Source: Hanleya hanleyi
Taxonomy: Eukaryota > Mollusca > Polyplacophora > Lepidopleurida > Hanleyidae
NCBI GenBank assembly: GCA_036873755.1
Contig: JAVTVY010019500.1
Location: 1 to 64,000, forward strand
Length of the DNA: 64,000 bases
Direction of reading: 5' to 3'
A program made the position numbers and the translations under genes. Of the stretch, positions 45,742-58,461 are shown one piece after another (within the stretch, counting starts at the first letter, position 1; each line of letters begins with the position of its first letter). The notes under the pieces were generated by a model that saw nothing but the letters and a program-made list of their open reading frames with translations, was not told the origin of the DNA and ran no database searches.

Positions 45742-47031
45742 CTTAGTATAACCTCGTAAACAATAGCATTCTTCAACGAGGTCGACCCTGGCTCAACCTT
45801 CGACAACTCGCGGCACAGTGGACTTAGTTGAGTCAGTTGAGTATGATTAGGTCATACGTGTACATGGACTAAGATACGTTCCTTGGCGAGCTTTTTATGG
45901 TTAAAAATCCCTGTTAGTACACCATCTTGGATATCAAGCTGTTCGCCATCAGCGAACATTGAAGCCTAAAACGGATATCTGTTACAAGGCTGGTTTACAC
46001 ATTGCTTTGGCCGAGGAAACTGATTAAGTGACTTCTGTGCGGAACAATGCCCAGTCGGAGACGACCACCATTATCATACACATGGATACTAAAATACTAA
46101 CAAAACACTAAATCTGATAATCCTTTCAGTCTTCTCCAAGATATAGCCAGTGGATGTGGTATAATCAGTATCAGTTGATTCTTCCCTTGCGATATTGGGT
46201 CCAGCCGTGTCTGATCTTGGTAGGCGATGTCCTAGAAATATTCTCCCTACACTTGGAGCTAAACGGCTGAAACTTACCACAATATGTCTGGGTTAAGCTC
46301 TTTCCATAACCTTGCGAGATCAGATTACTATAATGCAGTTTTTGAGATCCCACCATGTCCCATGGTTAAGCTTTTCCGTGATATCTTGCAAACCTATAGT
46401 ATTATGCAAGCATGTCCAAAATTTTTTCAATAGGATATGCCACTAGTCAGAGAGTTTTAGTCGCAAATTTTTGGAAAGTTCAACCGCGATGAACTGGATT
46501 TGCCATGCATGTCAGTTGACTGTGCTACCATTGCTCCATCATTGAAGGAGTTCCATTACCAGATTCATATTTATCAGTTACTCCGGAAATGGAATAAGCT
46601 CATCAGTAATCCATGTTATATTTGTTGACCACAATTTCTCTAATGATCGAACTTAGTTGTATTATAGAGATGGTTATTCATAATGTTGTGGACAAAGTGT
46701 CAGCTTGAAGCATTGAATAGGGATGTGGCTGGTTCCCGGGTTGCCTATCCTGCCAGCCGAGTCGCCAAAAGCGTGATTGAAATCCAAAGTTCCAGGACTG
46801 GCATACAGAACTGCAGTTCTGGTTTTTGCATCATTTGTATTACTGATTCGGGTATGGAATTTCAACGACAAACTCAATCTATGAATATTGCACTCCAATA
46901 TACCAAATACAGACATGACTAAATATTTGACTAGCTTGTCAATGAGCATTTTATCATCCTCGAATCACAATGCTAGTTTCCAGTAATGGCGATAGAACAC
47001 AAATGAAAAAGGTGATGGTGGTGCCGTTGGC

Positions 47032-47094
47032 CTTAGCGGAAGTCCTGCTACCCTTACAGGAAGTCATGTTGCCCTTACAAGAAGTCCTGCTGCC
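47032..47094. repeat. 21-bp tandem repeat, three copies
   Basis: CTTAGCGGAAGTCCTGCTACC, CTTACAGGAAGTCATGTTGCC and CTTACAAGAAGTCCTGCTGCC follow each other without gaps, then CTTTTGCGC breaks the pattern. Confidence 0.85.
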
Positions 47095-48064
47095 CTTTTG
47101 CGCAGGGTAGCTAGGCGCTGGTCAAGAAAGCTCACATAATTTTAGGACCGGCCATGCCACCCCACTCAGATGTTTGCGAAAAACAAATGACTTCGCTGAT
47201 GATAGGTTGGATAGCGCTCATTTTGTTCAGTAATCTTAGTGCCTCTGCCTCTTCACATCTTTAGTGGACTAATGAATTGTAAAATATGGCCTCTCATTGA
47301 ATGCACAGAGACTCATTAAAAACGTTTTGACAAAATCGACAAAATTCGCACTGCTTTGTTTGCTCTGAGCAAAAGTGATACAGGACACTTACAGTGTGTC
47401 TCGTAGTTTTTTATTTCATTCTTGTTGGTGGAAATGTATGTGTTGAAGCTAGACATGAATACCAGTACATTCGTAAAATAAATCATTAAGTAGTGCAGAA
47501 ATTCCAAACCGAGACGAATACTTGCAACTTCCCCAAACAGATATTTTCTGACCTATTTATCGCTTGCTCATTCTGGAGCACACACATCTATCAAAACCAC
47601 ATCTCTAATTTCCAAAGTTTGTCCTTACAACCTGCTCCTGGTTCGAAACTCGTGTTGAACCAGACAGCTCCTGAACAGCTCTAGATTTCTGCATTACAAC
47701 GAGAACTGGCTAGTATAGATGTACATGTACATCCATGATCAACCATAAGCATACGGAGAAGATGAAAAGGGTTCCATATTAAAATGATTTTCTTTTTGAA
47801 TTCTTCGAGAAATATTGAAAACCTTTTCCCGAAGACAGTAAGGGTTTGCCGGAAAGTAAGAAGACCAAAAACGCTTATGTTGCCAAAATAGTTAATGAAA
47901 TCGGAACCTTTGTCATAATCAATTTCTAATGTTCCCAAAGAAACATACCTGGAGAAATTTTATGTATGAAACAAGCGGACTCGAGATGGCAAAGCTGCCA
48001 CGAAGTGTCGGAAGTCCAAGCCCCAACTGACCTAGCTGAAGAATGCATTTTCTCCTCGCGCTTG

Positions 48065-48175
48065 AATTGTATGATTGTTTTTATTTTGGTGCTATTAATG
48101 TTGTTATATGAATTATGGGCGCAGAAATTCTATTATTGAAGAGGGATGAATATTGAGTGACTGACTAGACGCTAG
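48065..48175 (+). mobile_element. Diverged 3' tail of the RT element family
   Basis: TATGATTGTTTTTATTTTGGTGCTATTAATGTTGTTATATG..ATTATGGGCGC..TTCTATTATTGAAGAGGGATGAAT..GACTAGACGC parallels 36240-36356 (TATGATTGTCTTTATG...GGTGCTAATACTGTTATATGG...GACGGATTACACGC). An older copy of the family at 29221, 35599 and 10271. Confidence 0.6.
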
Positions 48176-49320
48176 GTTTATCAACAACTTGTCAACAAGC
48201 TTGCTGTTTCTTCGCGATGGATGGAATGAGACGGGGTGTTTGTAGAAAAATCATCCAGTAAAGTATGAGGGACTTGAGTGAATTCTCACAAAGAAGGGAG
48301 TCATGCTGACATATCCACCGCACAGACTCGCCACAGATGGGGTTAGCTTTTTCTCCGTTGTTCAAGAGGGGCTTCTCCAATTGAGTGGGGATGGAAAACT
48401 AACACGAAAATTGAATGGCAGCCATTTTGACTTCTCAGAAATTATCATACTCTATTTCGAACAGAAGATCTATATTGGGGAAACTATACATGCAACAAGC
48501 TTAATTTATTCGAATTATGCTCAGCACTCTGTCACGGAGATTAGTCTCCAGCGTCACTAACTTCATATATTGCAGACATCACCGATGCAAATACGCGATG
48601 CCACATGTCAGGTCAATCAAATGTAGAGTATTAGGTAAATACCCAAGATGTGACCTATTCCGGATATCAGCTATGTGAATGAGTTGGAGAGATATGTAAA
48701 AGTTGGGTAAAGTTGACGTGTGACGACTGAAAAGCAACCATATCAGTGTACAGAATAACTTCTCTTGGTACCTCACTTTCAGACTTTAGAATACGGAGGA
48801 TTCTAGGATGTAGCCGTAGTATCTCAACCGCGCTTTTATTGCAGCTGTTCATGTGGAAACTTAACCACACGTGTCACTTGTCCACAAGTAACCATGCAGT
48901 GCCAAAGACATGAAAAACATTTTAGGCCACTCAGAAGCAGAAGTTTGTGCATCTGTTCACGTAAGTCACATAACAATGAAAATAAGCGATTCTCGGCAGC
49001 CATTTTGAAAAGGAAACGGCCGCCATCTCGAATTCCATCAGTTCTGATGCAACAAAACTGTGTTGATCTGCTTCCTTGAGTACGCAAATGTGGGTATTAC
49101 CGTTTAAATTGGCCTCCTATGTGTCTCAGAAGTGCAGAAATGCGACTTTGTGGTATTTGATGGCGGCCATTTTGATATCCAAGATGGCGGCCAAAATATG
49201 GATTTACAAGCCGGACTCCCCCTCCAAAAATGAATCATATGTGTTTATCTATCATCCTGCCAAATTTCATGCTTTTATCAAAAAGTGCACAATCATTTCA
49301 CATATCTGCCGGGCTAATGA

Positions 49321-49549
49321 TACTATATTTCATATTTCGGCTATAATTTATGCCATCACCAGGATCGTATGAGCATCTGTTGCATACAGACTCTTTGTGT
49401 TGTGTCCTCATTGGTGAATTTGTATACTTTTCTTTTTGTCATACTATTGTTTGTCATACTATTGTTTTCACGCTGTATATATATATTCTGTATGCAACAG
49501 GTGCTCATACGATCCTGATGATGGCATAAATTATAGCCGAAATATAGTA
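49321..49549. mobile_element. Small foldback element
   Basis: 49321-49390 (TACTATATTTC..CGGCTATAATTTATGCCATC..AGGATCGTATGAGCA) is the reverse complement of 49487-49549, with a ~96-bp loop containing CATACTATTGTTT twice. The left arm has a 7-bp CATATTT duplication the right arm lacks. It overlaps the right end of the 4.4-kb element, so one was probably inserted at the other's tip. Confidence 0.85.
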
Positions 49550-49722
49550 TCATATCACGTACCACCATGACTTCAATCTTCGGAGTTACATTTATCTTAG
49601 TTTATGTTAAACCAATATGTGGAACAACTGGTGTATATTATAATGGTCAAGTTTGGAAAAATCGCGTGAACATTTTTAATTCCGGATTTAAAGTGAATAT
49701 GTGAACACAGCCCGTTTCTTAT

Positions 49723-50034
49723 TTAATATCGCAGCTTTATAGCTGAATGCGACATTGAATACAATTCTCTCTCAGCACCCCCTTCTTCCTCCCCTTCTTC
49801 TTCTTCTTCTTCTTCTTCAATAAAATACTGCATTTTAGTTAATAAGGCAGACGCCTCGCTGTCTTTTATGAGTTTCTCCGTTATGCGTCTATATGCTGTA
49901 TAATTGATATTTGGTCGTATTTCTAACAATGGATAGTTGAAGACAACCCCCTCCCTGAGCTCACACACAGGTGCAAGCTGGCGCATTCTATCCCCGGCAA
50001 ACAATCGCTCTTTAAGGTTGGAGTTGATCAGATT
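49723..50034 (-). CDS. Candidate exon with acidic tail, unrecognised
   Basis: Open on the minus strand from 50034 to the stop at 49723. It encodes NSNLKERLFAGDRMRQLAPV, then LLEIRPNINYTAYRRITEKL, a Glu-rich run of about a dozen residues from a (CTT)n microsatellite at 49790-49818, and a short tail. Composition before the Glu run is protein-like. It lies downstream of an orphan exon 1 (50717-51083) on the same strand, but I cannot show that they splice together. No family recognised. Confidence 0.3.
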   Translation of the reverse strand, partial: NLINSNLKERLFAGDRMRQLAPVCELREGVVFNYPLLEIRPNINYTAYRRITEKLIKDSEASALLTKMQYFIEEEEEEEEGEEEGGAERELYSMSHSAIKLRY

Positions 50035-50716
50035 TCAGTCCCCCAAACACTGTTCCACCTTCCCTCCGTATACGGTGGGTAGTTTAAGCCCAATCGTCCA
50101 TATTTCCATATGAACAATGTAAATAACAACATGTTGTTCAAGTCTCAAAGTAACATCACATGGTCCCTGGTGTTAATCCATACCACGATTGTTTGCAATC
50201 CTTGGGCGATTCCATAGCGGGCCCGATATATATACCTCTTTCACCAGAGACAAATAAAAACAAGAGATAAATGAATAAAATCAGCAAGCATAATAATCCG
50301 GATAATCATAATGGTCATTCAATAAATACAAACACGTTTAATAACACTAACACCACATGTACGGTGCTGAACACAGAGCCATGAGCTATAGGGACAAGAC
50401 CACTATTAAAAATAGTCCCGATCCGTCAACCTAGGCAACCTCTGCCAGAGAAGTGAATTGTTTTCAATATTTTTTCCAGTCTCTTTTTGCGACGAGTAAT
50501 TGAAGGCCAGTGGTAGGTGATATATGATATGTGTTTGGTTTCGCTGTGAGTTTGATTTTAACTCAAGGCCTAATAAGGTGTTGCTTTGAGAGACTATTTG
50601 GGAGCAATACGTGCTGTTTGTACTTCGTTCCGGTGGATACGTTATACGGAGCTTATATTTGTTTTCTAAAAGTTCGAAACATAAGAAATAACAAAGCTGT
50701 AATTTTTATATCATAC

Positions 50717-51083
50717 CTGTAAATGTCTTGCTGGCAGGATTGCAAAGTGAAGACGCGTCGTCGTGGACCTCAAAGTTTGCAGGACAGATCGATATCTTAG
50801 CAGTCTTGTATTTCCGAACAGCAGTTTTATATTTCGTCAGTTTCATACGACATGGGTGGCAAATACAGGGTGGGTGGATGCTGTTGATGTCATGCTGAAT
50901 ATCGATACCAAAGGCCTGAGGAATGTGTTTCTTAAACTTCTGTTTTGATATTTGTCTGGCCATATTTTCGGATACTGCACATAAGCGACAGTACAGCCGA
51001 AGCTGCCCTAAGTGTCGGTCCATTTCTCCGTATATTGAAATATTTTGTAGTGCTATCTTGATTTGAATGAACCGTCTCAACAT
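50717..51083 (-). pseudogene. Orphan exon 1 of the P-transposase-like gene
   Basis: Same exon as 55281-55647, with the CRLC...CICHPC zinc-binding-like motif and the donor ACAG/GTATGATA. Differences include Lys for Glu at residue 9, AFGI for TFGI and NPASK for NPVSK. No exon 2 follows because the unit boundary lies at 50637, so the gene is cut off. It might splice into unrelated downstream DNA. Confidence 0.75.
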
Positions 51084-52249
51084 AATATTTGGCTTTTATA
51101 ATCGATATTCGAGGAAATATCACATGACAGAATAAAACCATATTCAAGGATGGTAAGGATCGATGTGTTAATTATTTCCTTCCTGTTCATAACTAAATAT
51201 AAAATTGTTCATTATATTGAACAGTTGAACGTATAAACATGTATTGAAATGGCCACTGCATGTGTAAATAAAGTAAAGAAATAAAATCGCCACGAACCCA
51301 GCCATACGTGGTATCCAACAGTGCATATCAATATATTGTTTTATTTATATTTATTTTTTTAATTGCATTTAGACAGTTTACAAGGGCGTCTCAGCTATGA
51401 ACTGGGATATAGCTGTTCATGATGAGACGTTGTTGGGGAATGGCTCAGGCGTTTGTTGATTGGGGCCTGACGATTACTCGGAGATTATCCCACAGGGGGT
51501 ATTGCTGATTAAGTGCCAATTAGCTAATAGCCTTAATATGGCACCTGAAGAGAAAAAACGTCAAACTAGCGTTCACATAAACCAATTTTTTCGCTTTCCT
51601 GTTCATTGCTCCTTAATATGGTAACTGGTGGCTTGGAAAAATCTAGTCTCCCTTATAGGCAGATTCATTGTTTCAGAGGTTTGAAATGCGGAAATTGAAT
51701 TTATTTTGTCTTGAATATGACCAATTTTCACATTTTGACAAAATCCCTAATGTATTTTAAATGGGGGTTTTTCCATTTATTTACTTGTGGATTATAATCG
51801 AACGAGCGACTGCTCCCTCATGCCGTTTTGACCACGCGTTACCATCGCGAATATGAACTTCCTTGGAAATTTTTGTAATGTTTGAAAATGCGGAAATTAC
51901 CGAAATCGATTAAAATATTCGAAAATGGTAAAAATGATAGTCGGTTTTCAACACGATGTAATTAGGGAAACTAGTATCGCACATACATTATAAAACTATC
52001 ACCATAATGCGCATCACTTCACATTTCTTAATATTTGCTTTGCGCATAATTTGTATCTGGTAATTCAAACTTATTATAAATGCGCAGGTTAGATGATTCA
52101 CTTCCGCCCTGTTAATCAGTCGCCAACAGACCGGCGAATTTGTCAGGCGGTCAGGCACATTGAACATCAAAGAAAGCTGTGGACGCTGTCAGCTATTCAG
52201 TAAACAAAGGCCCAGCGGGCGGTACTGCTGGCCAAGGCACCTCACCTGA

Positions 52250-52910
52250 GAGATTTGTGCCTCCATCTCTTTTTTATCTCCAGAAGAAACACATCCTATA
52301 GCATGAGATGTGCCTCACGTTCGGCGGATCACGGTTTAAAACTGAGAGCTGTAAAATCATTACACCATTAATGCGCGAGGTATTATGACTTCGACGGAAT
52401 AGGCCGAGCAGTCGCGCCATCATAGGCTTTCCTGGTTTGTACCTGTTGCTTTAGAAGTCCGCTCCACTACAGAATCAATGCAGATACGTAGCTCATTGTA
52501 ATTGTGTAACCAGTTAGAAAAGGGGATTTATTTTCATATATTTATTTTGTTTCAAAATGTAAATAACATTAACTCATCATTTTCGTTGTCGGCTCTTGGG
52601 ATTATTTTGACACAGAGTACATGTCAAGGGAATATTATGGTAATTTACCTTTTTCTGTAACTTAAATATATCTGAGTTGTTATTGTATCGAGCTACTATA
52701 CATGTGCTAAGATTGTAACTTACCTAACTGTATTTTTTATAGAGTAACTATAATATCACTACCTTGTAATTTACATGTCGCTGTAGTTTTTTTATTTCAC
52801 GGGGCAACTATAAATGTTATTATCTTGTAACTAAACTGTCTTTGCAGTTGATATTGTCCAGAGCTAATATACCATGGAGCTAAAAAAGAGATGGAGGCAC
52901 AACTCCGTCA
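52250..52910. mobile_element. MITE-like element with 22-bp ends, unit 1
   Basis: TTGTGCCTCCATCTCTTTTTTA at 52255-52276 is the exact reverse complement of 52881-52902. The interior is non-coding. In units 2 and 3 (from 56819 and 61981) the same element contains the terminal-direct-repeat insertion. A related end GGAGGCACAACTCTCTC also lies in the intron at 54379-54395. Confidence 0.75.
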
Positions 52911-53298
52911 GATCAAAGTGTACTATGTGCGTGACCGCCTCAGCGGGATCCCATCGGATTAGCAAAGGGATTAAGACAGGCGCGATCTTGCTCGCCAACT
53001 ATCGGATTTACGCGCATGCGCCATAGTAACATTATCGCGACCACTTAAAAAGATAGTGTATTGTGAATGTGAATTGATACTCAACCTCCCGCTGTTGGTA
53101 ATATCACCAAGGCTGGTGCATGGCATTACACAACGGAACAGATCATTTATTCGGGCAGTTTGTTAACTATGATCATGGGGGTAAATGCTCTGTTATAATT
53201 ATTTGAATAAGGTAGATTTCGGGGGGAAATAAATATAGCAAAAATGCCATCTTGTTTGTAGAAATGGTGTCTGGATATATTTGATTTATTGGTAAATT

Positions 53299-55647
53299 TT
53301 AACGTCTTTTATTTTGAAAACCAATGTCCAAAAGTTGGTAACTGGTAAAACCGACGCACGGGTAGAAGGCAAAGACGGCAGCAAGCGCTGAAAATATACC
53401 CCTCACCATGATGGCTAAGACGTGTGTCGCAGGCTGTACTTCACGCCGATGTGGCTGTTCTGTACCAGGAGCACCGGAGTCCCGCCCAAGTCTGTTCACA
53501 AAGGCATCGATGGAATCGACAATGTCTCCTAGGTGGCAGAATCCAACAAGCTTGCCCTCCGAACTATTTAAATAACAATAAATCATCGTAAATAATACGT
53601 GTGTGATGAGAATGGCAACTCCCTGTGTAAGTGGTGAGAGAACTGTACCAGAATGACTGGCATATAAATTATTATTATTATTTCCGATTGATCTTCATTT
53701 AGTCAAAGACCAGGTAACAACTATAATTGCACTAGATGCTTATGTATTATATACCTAGAATATGCAAGTCCCGATAGGATCTTAATCTCGTCGAAGACCA
53801 GGCTGACGTCCTTCTGAAATTCGGCAAGGCTGGAAAACCCAAAGTCATCCTTAATTCGGTTGATTAGATCCTTGTTGATTCCACTGGAGGCGTTGGTAAA
53901 CAGGGTATAGTCTCTCAGGGTATTTTCGTGTGGTAACATCAGGAACTTTGATCCCCGGATCATCCTATAGGCTGCAGGACTTTTTGCATGGAGGGCGATA
54001 CACCACCGAAGTCCTGCTGGATGCCATCTCATCCCATTGGGACTCTGTGGAGGATATCAGCTTCTGTTGTTGCCAAAGTAGATGGGGACTGTCGCTTGGG
54101 AAGTCCGATGTTACTCTGGAATCTTGCTCTTCTATGATGGCGGTGAAGGACTTTTCCAGGCCCTCGGGAAGTCGCTGTCCACTGTCCTCGATGTACCGCC
54201 GTATTCTCTCCTCCAGACCATTGGTTTTTCTCTTCAGCTGGCGAACTAACCCAATCATGGCATTCAGCTTCTGGTGGACAATTACGCCTGTACGTAAAGA
54301 GACATATTTTCATTTCCAGGTATTGATGAATACTGGTAGATCGTATTGACATATATAAATTATGGAGGTAAAGTATGAGGAGGCACAACTCTCTCAAATA
54401 AAAGCGTGTGATGTTTGTTGTATATTTTACTTCCATGTATAAATTAAACAGTCAAGTCATCAAGGAAAATATTCATTACAGGCATCCGATCCGACATAAA
54501 TCCTAATTAGGCAGCCGTCGTCCATTGAGTACTATTCCCAAATCACCATTTGATGTAAAATTTGATATATTGCAATATATACCTGAAAGCATGTCGTTGC
54601 GTATACTGGATGATATAAGCTCCGTTTCCGTCAGAGATTTGGAGCTGTTCAGTCTCTTCCTCACCATATACAGAGACGACCTGTGCAGTGTGCAAACTGC
54701 ACATCTACCGCCGACATCGGTCACAAGCATCTTACATCTGGTGTGTCTCCGTGTAGGGGCGTCACCATAGCCGCTTTCTTCTTCAGCTACTGGCTGTCCG
54801 TAGGAATCGTACAGTACCGCATATCCATCAGATCTGGTTAGGACATCATGAAGAAAATCCCCATTTGCAACGCAAATATTCCTATGTGCGATGTCGTGCA
54901 ATATAGAACTGACGTTCGTCGTTGTCACCACTGCTGGTAGATGAGCGACCTGTATTTCTTTGCCATGGACACGCGTCGTCCAAATTCCGCCCTGGAGACC
55001 GACTGTTACGTTTACGTCTATCTTCTCCGCTTCGGGTCTCATCTTCAACAAAACAATCTTGTCGCTTGATGAGGTGCTGACCAGAAAAGCTTCGGAATTT
55101 GCAGCTTCGACAATGATATCTATGATAAATTAATAGTGAAAATATGAATTGATACGTACATATGGCTCTACATAATATAACTTTGCTATGGGATGAAGAT
55201 ACACGTTATACGGAGCTTATATTTGTTTTCTAAAAGTTCGAAACATAAGAAATAACAAAGCTGTAATTTTTATATCATACCTGTAAATGTCTTGCTGACA
55301 GGATTGCAAAGTGAAGACGCGTCGTCGTGGACCTCAAAGTTTGCAGGACAGATCGATATCTTAGCAGTCTTGTATTTCCGAACAGCAGTTTTATATTTCG
55401 TCAGTTTCATACGACATGGGTGGCAAATACAGGGTGGGTGGATGCTGTTGATGTCATGCTGAATATCGATACCAAAGGTCTGAAGAATGTGTTTCTTAAA
55501 CTTCTGTTTTGATATTTGTCTGGCCATATTTTCGGATACTGCACATAAGCGACAGTACAGCCGAAGCTGCCCTAAGTGTCGGTCCATTTCTCCGTATATT
55601 GAAATATTTTGTAGTGCTATCTCGATTTGAATGAACCGTCTCAACAT
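53299..55647 (-). pseudogene. P-element/THAP9-like transposase-derived gene, copy 1 (frameshifted, C-terminally truncated)
   Basis: Exons 55647-55281, 55119-54583, 54287-53755 and 53563-53299; every junction keeps phase. Exon 1: YCRLC...IHPPCICHPC, a CX2C..CX2C zinc-binding-like module in place of THAP. Exon 2: RCKMLV...GRCAVCTLHR. Exon 3: coiled-coil-like LVRQLKRKTNGLEERI, then RWHPAGLRWCIALHAKSPAAYR, LPHENTLRDYT and LVFDEIKILSG (candidate first catalytic Asp). Exon 4: SEGKLVGFCHLGDI and HVLAIMVRGIFSAL. These are P-transposase family hallmarks. A 1-base excess near 54040 breaks the frame between LLWQQQKL and MRWHPAG. The product stops at 53299, next to AATAAA (53313-53308), before the second Asp and Glu would occur. 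So it cannot be an active transposase as it stands. Confidence 0.8.
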
Positions 55648-56977
55648 AATATTTGGCTTTTATAATCGATATTCGAGGAAATATCACATGACAGAATAAA
55701 ACCATATTCAAGGATGGTAAGGATCGATGTGTTAATTATTTCCTTCCTGTTCATAACTAAATATAAAATTGTTCATTATATTGAACAGTTGAACGTATAA
55801 ACATGTATTGAAATGGCCACTGCATGTGTAAATAAAGTAAAGAAATAAAATCGCCACGAACCCAGACATACGTGGTATCCAACAGTGCATATCAATATAT
55901 TGTTTTATTTATATTTATTTTTTTAATTGCATTTAGACAGTTTACAAGGGCGTCTCAGCTATGAACTGGGATATAGCTGTTCATGATGAGACGTTGTTGG
56001 GGAATGGCTCAGGCGTTTGTTGATTGGGGCCTGACGATTACTCGGAGATTATCCCACAGGGGGTATTGCTGATTAAGTGCCAATTAGCTAATAGCCTTAA
56101 TATGGCACCTGAAGAGAAAAAACGTCAAACTAGCGTTCACATAAACCAATTTTTTCGCTTTCCTGTTCATTGCTCCTTAATATGGTAACTGGTGGCTTGG
56201 AAAAATCTATTCTCCCTTATAGGCAGATTCATTGTTTCAGAGGTTTGAAATGCGGAAATTGAATTTATTTTGTCTTGAAAATGACAAATTTTCACATTTT
56301 GACAAAATCCCTAATGTATTTTAAATGGGGATTTTTCCATTTATTTACTTGTGGATTATAATCGAACGAGCGACTGCTCCCTCATGCCGTTTTGACCACG
56401 CGTTACCATTGCGAATATGAACTTCCTTGGAAATTTTTGTAATGTTTGGAAATGCGGAAATTACCGAAATCGATTAAAATATTCGAAAATGGTAAAAATG
56501 ATAGTCGGTTTTCAACACGATGTAATTAGGGAAACTAGTATCGCACATACATTATAAAACTATCACCATAATGCGCATCACTTCACATTTCTTAATATTT
56601 GCTTTGCGCATAATTTGTATCTGGTAATTCAAACTTATTATAAATGCGCAGGTTAGATGATTCACTTCCGCCCTGTTAATCAGTCGCCAACAGACCGGCG
56701 AATTTGTCAGGCGGTCAGGCACATTGAACATCAAAGAAAGCTGTGGACGCTGTCAGCTATTCAGTAAACAAAGGCCCAGCGGGCGGTACTGCTGGACAAG
56801 GCACCTCACCTGAGAGAGTTGTGCCTCCATCTCTTTTTTATCTCCAGAAGAAACACATCCTATAGCATGTGATGTGCCTCACGTTCGGCGGATCACGGTT
56901 TAAAACTGAGAGCTGTAAAATCATTACACCATTAATGCGCGAGGTATTATGACTTCGACGGAATAGGCCGAGCAGTC

Positions 56978-57584
56978 GCTTTAGAATAGGTTAACCAGAA
57001 GACTATTCTGTGAAGTCATGTGACGCAGTCAGTATGTCGGCACCTCTTCCCACTTCCCTTATATGTGTTGTAATTTTTTCCTGTATATGGCGAGATTCTG
57101 CTGGTGGACGTTTCGTCCCCGAGGCCCGCCCCCTGTACAGACCTTTTGGTCTTTGATATATGTTGGCATTTTGTGGGAAGTTGATGCTGGGTCGACATCG
57201 GGCCTTACAGGCTAGTCTTTTGCGTTAAATGCCGTCATTTACATCTGACGACGATACAGCTCACCAATCTCCAATGTACGAGTTGTCACAGCGAAACAGC
57301 CCACCAAATACCAGTATACGAGTTGTCAGAGCATTTCCATCATAGCTCTCTAGATTTGTATCTAATACCGCTTATGCCGGTGCAAGGGGCCGTGTGGTCA
57401 TATCATCCAAGTTGCCACATGAACAGGTACAATAAAAGCGTGCCTGAGATACAACACATATCACGAATCGTTAGATTCTTGGTATGTGCTTTAGAATAGG
57501 TTAACCAGAAGACTATTCTGTGAAGTCATGTGACGCAGTCAGTATGTCGGCACCTCTTCCCACTTCCCTTATATGTGTTGTAAT
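56978..57584. mobile_element. 607-bp element with identical 97-bp terminal direct repeats, unit 2
   Basis: 56978-57074 and 57488-57584 are identical (GCTTTAGAATAGG ... GTGTTGTAAT). The 413-bp interior contains GGACGTTTCGTCCCCGAGG and, near 57355-57460, a stretch resembling the 3' region of the RT family (CTAATACCGCTTATGCC, AGGGGCCGT, TAAAAGCGTGCCTGAGAT). Unit 1 lacks it, having GCC at that point. It may be a miniature retroelement or a Penelope-style tandem remnant; class not settled. Confidence 0.8.
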
Positions 57585-58461
57585 CATAGGCTTTCCTGGT
57601 TTGTACCTGTTGCTTTAGAAGTCCGCTCCACTACAGAATCAATGCAGATACGTAGCTCATTGTAATTGTGTAACCAGTTAGAAAAGGGGATTTATTTTCA
57701 TATATTTATTTTGTTTCAAAATGTAATAACATTAACTCATCATTTTCGTTGTCGGCTCTTGGGATTATTTTGACACAGAGTACATGTCAAGGGAATATTA
57801 TGGTAATTTACCTTTTTCTGTAACTTAAATATATCTGAGTTGTTATTGTATCGAGCTACTATACATGTGCTAAGATTGTAACTTACCTAACTGTATTTTT
57901 TATAGAGTAACTATAATATCACTACCTTGTAATTTACATGTCGCTGTAGTTTTTTTATTTCACGGGGCAACTATAAATGTTATTATCTTGTAACTAAACT
58001 GTCTTTGCAGTTGATATTGTCCAGAGCTAATATACCATGGAGCTAAAAAAGAGATGGAGGCACAACTCCGTCAGATCAAAGTGTACTATGTGCGTGACCG
58101 GCTCAGCGGGATCCCATCGGATTAGCAAAGGGATTAAGACAGGCTCGATCTTGCTCGGCAACTATCGGATTTACGCGCATGCGCCATAGTAACATTATCG
58201 CGACCACTTAAAGAGATAGTGTATTGTGAATGTGAATTGATACTCAACCTCCCGCTGTTGGTAATATCACCAAGGCTGGTGCATGGCATTACACAACGGA
58301 ACAGATCATTTATTCGGGCAGTTTGTTAACTATGATCATGGGGGTAAATGCTCTGTTATAATTATTTGAATAAGGTAGATTTCGGGGGGAAATAAATATA
58401 GCAAAAATGCCATCTTGTTTGTAGAAATGGTGTCTGGATATATTTGATTTATTGATAAATT

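Larger units (their letters stand above)
44941..49342. mobile_element. ~4.4-kb element with long (~430-bp) diverged TIRs
   Basis: 44941-45395 mirrors 48890-49342: CCGGCAGATATGT, GTGCACTTTGTGATAAAAGCATGAAA, ACACATATTATTCATTTTTAGAGGGGG, CCGGCTTG, GATGGCGGCCAAAA, CCATTTTGA, TACGCAAATGTGGGTA and GGCAGCCATTTTGAAA. A further inner match (45575-45640 with 48330-48400, AGAAGCTTCTCCTGAAGAACGG type) suggests arms of over 1 kb before divergence. No transposase found in the interior, which includes a truncated retroelement tail at 48065-48175. Confidence 0.75.

Noticed and set aside
53930..54349. Plus-strand gene of 139 codons (also 59093-59512)
   Set aside because: Antisense shadow of exon 3, which has recognisable P-transposase motifs and splice sites.
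54029..54436. Independent minus-strand gene of 135 codons (also 59192-59599)
   Set aside because: It overlaps exon 3 of the transposase-like gene in another frame and includes intron sequence; a shadow frame.
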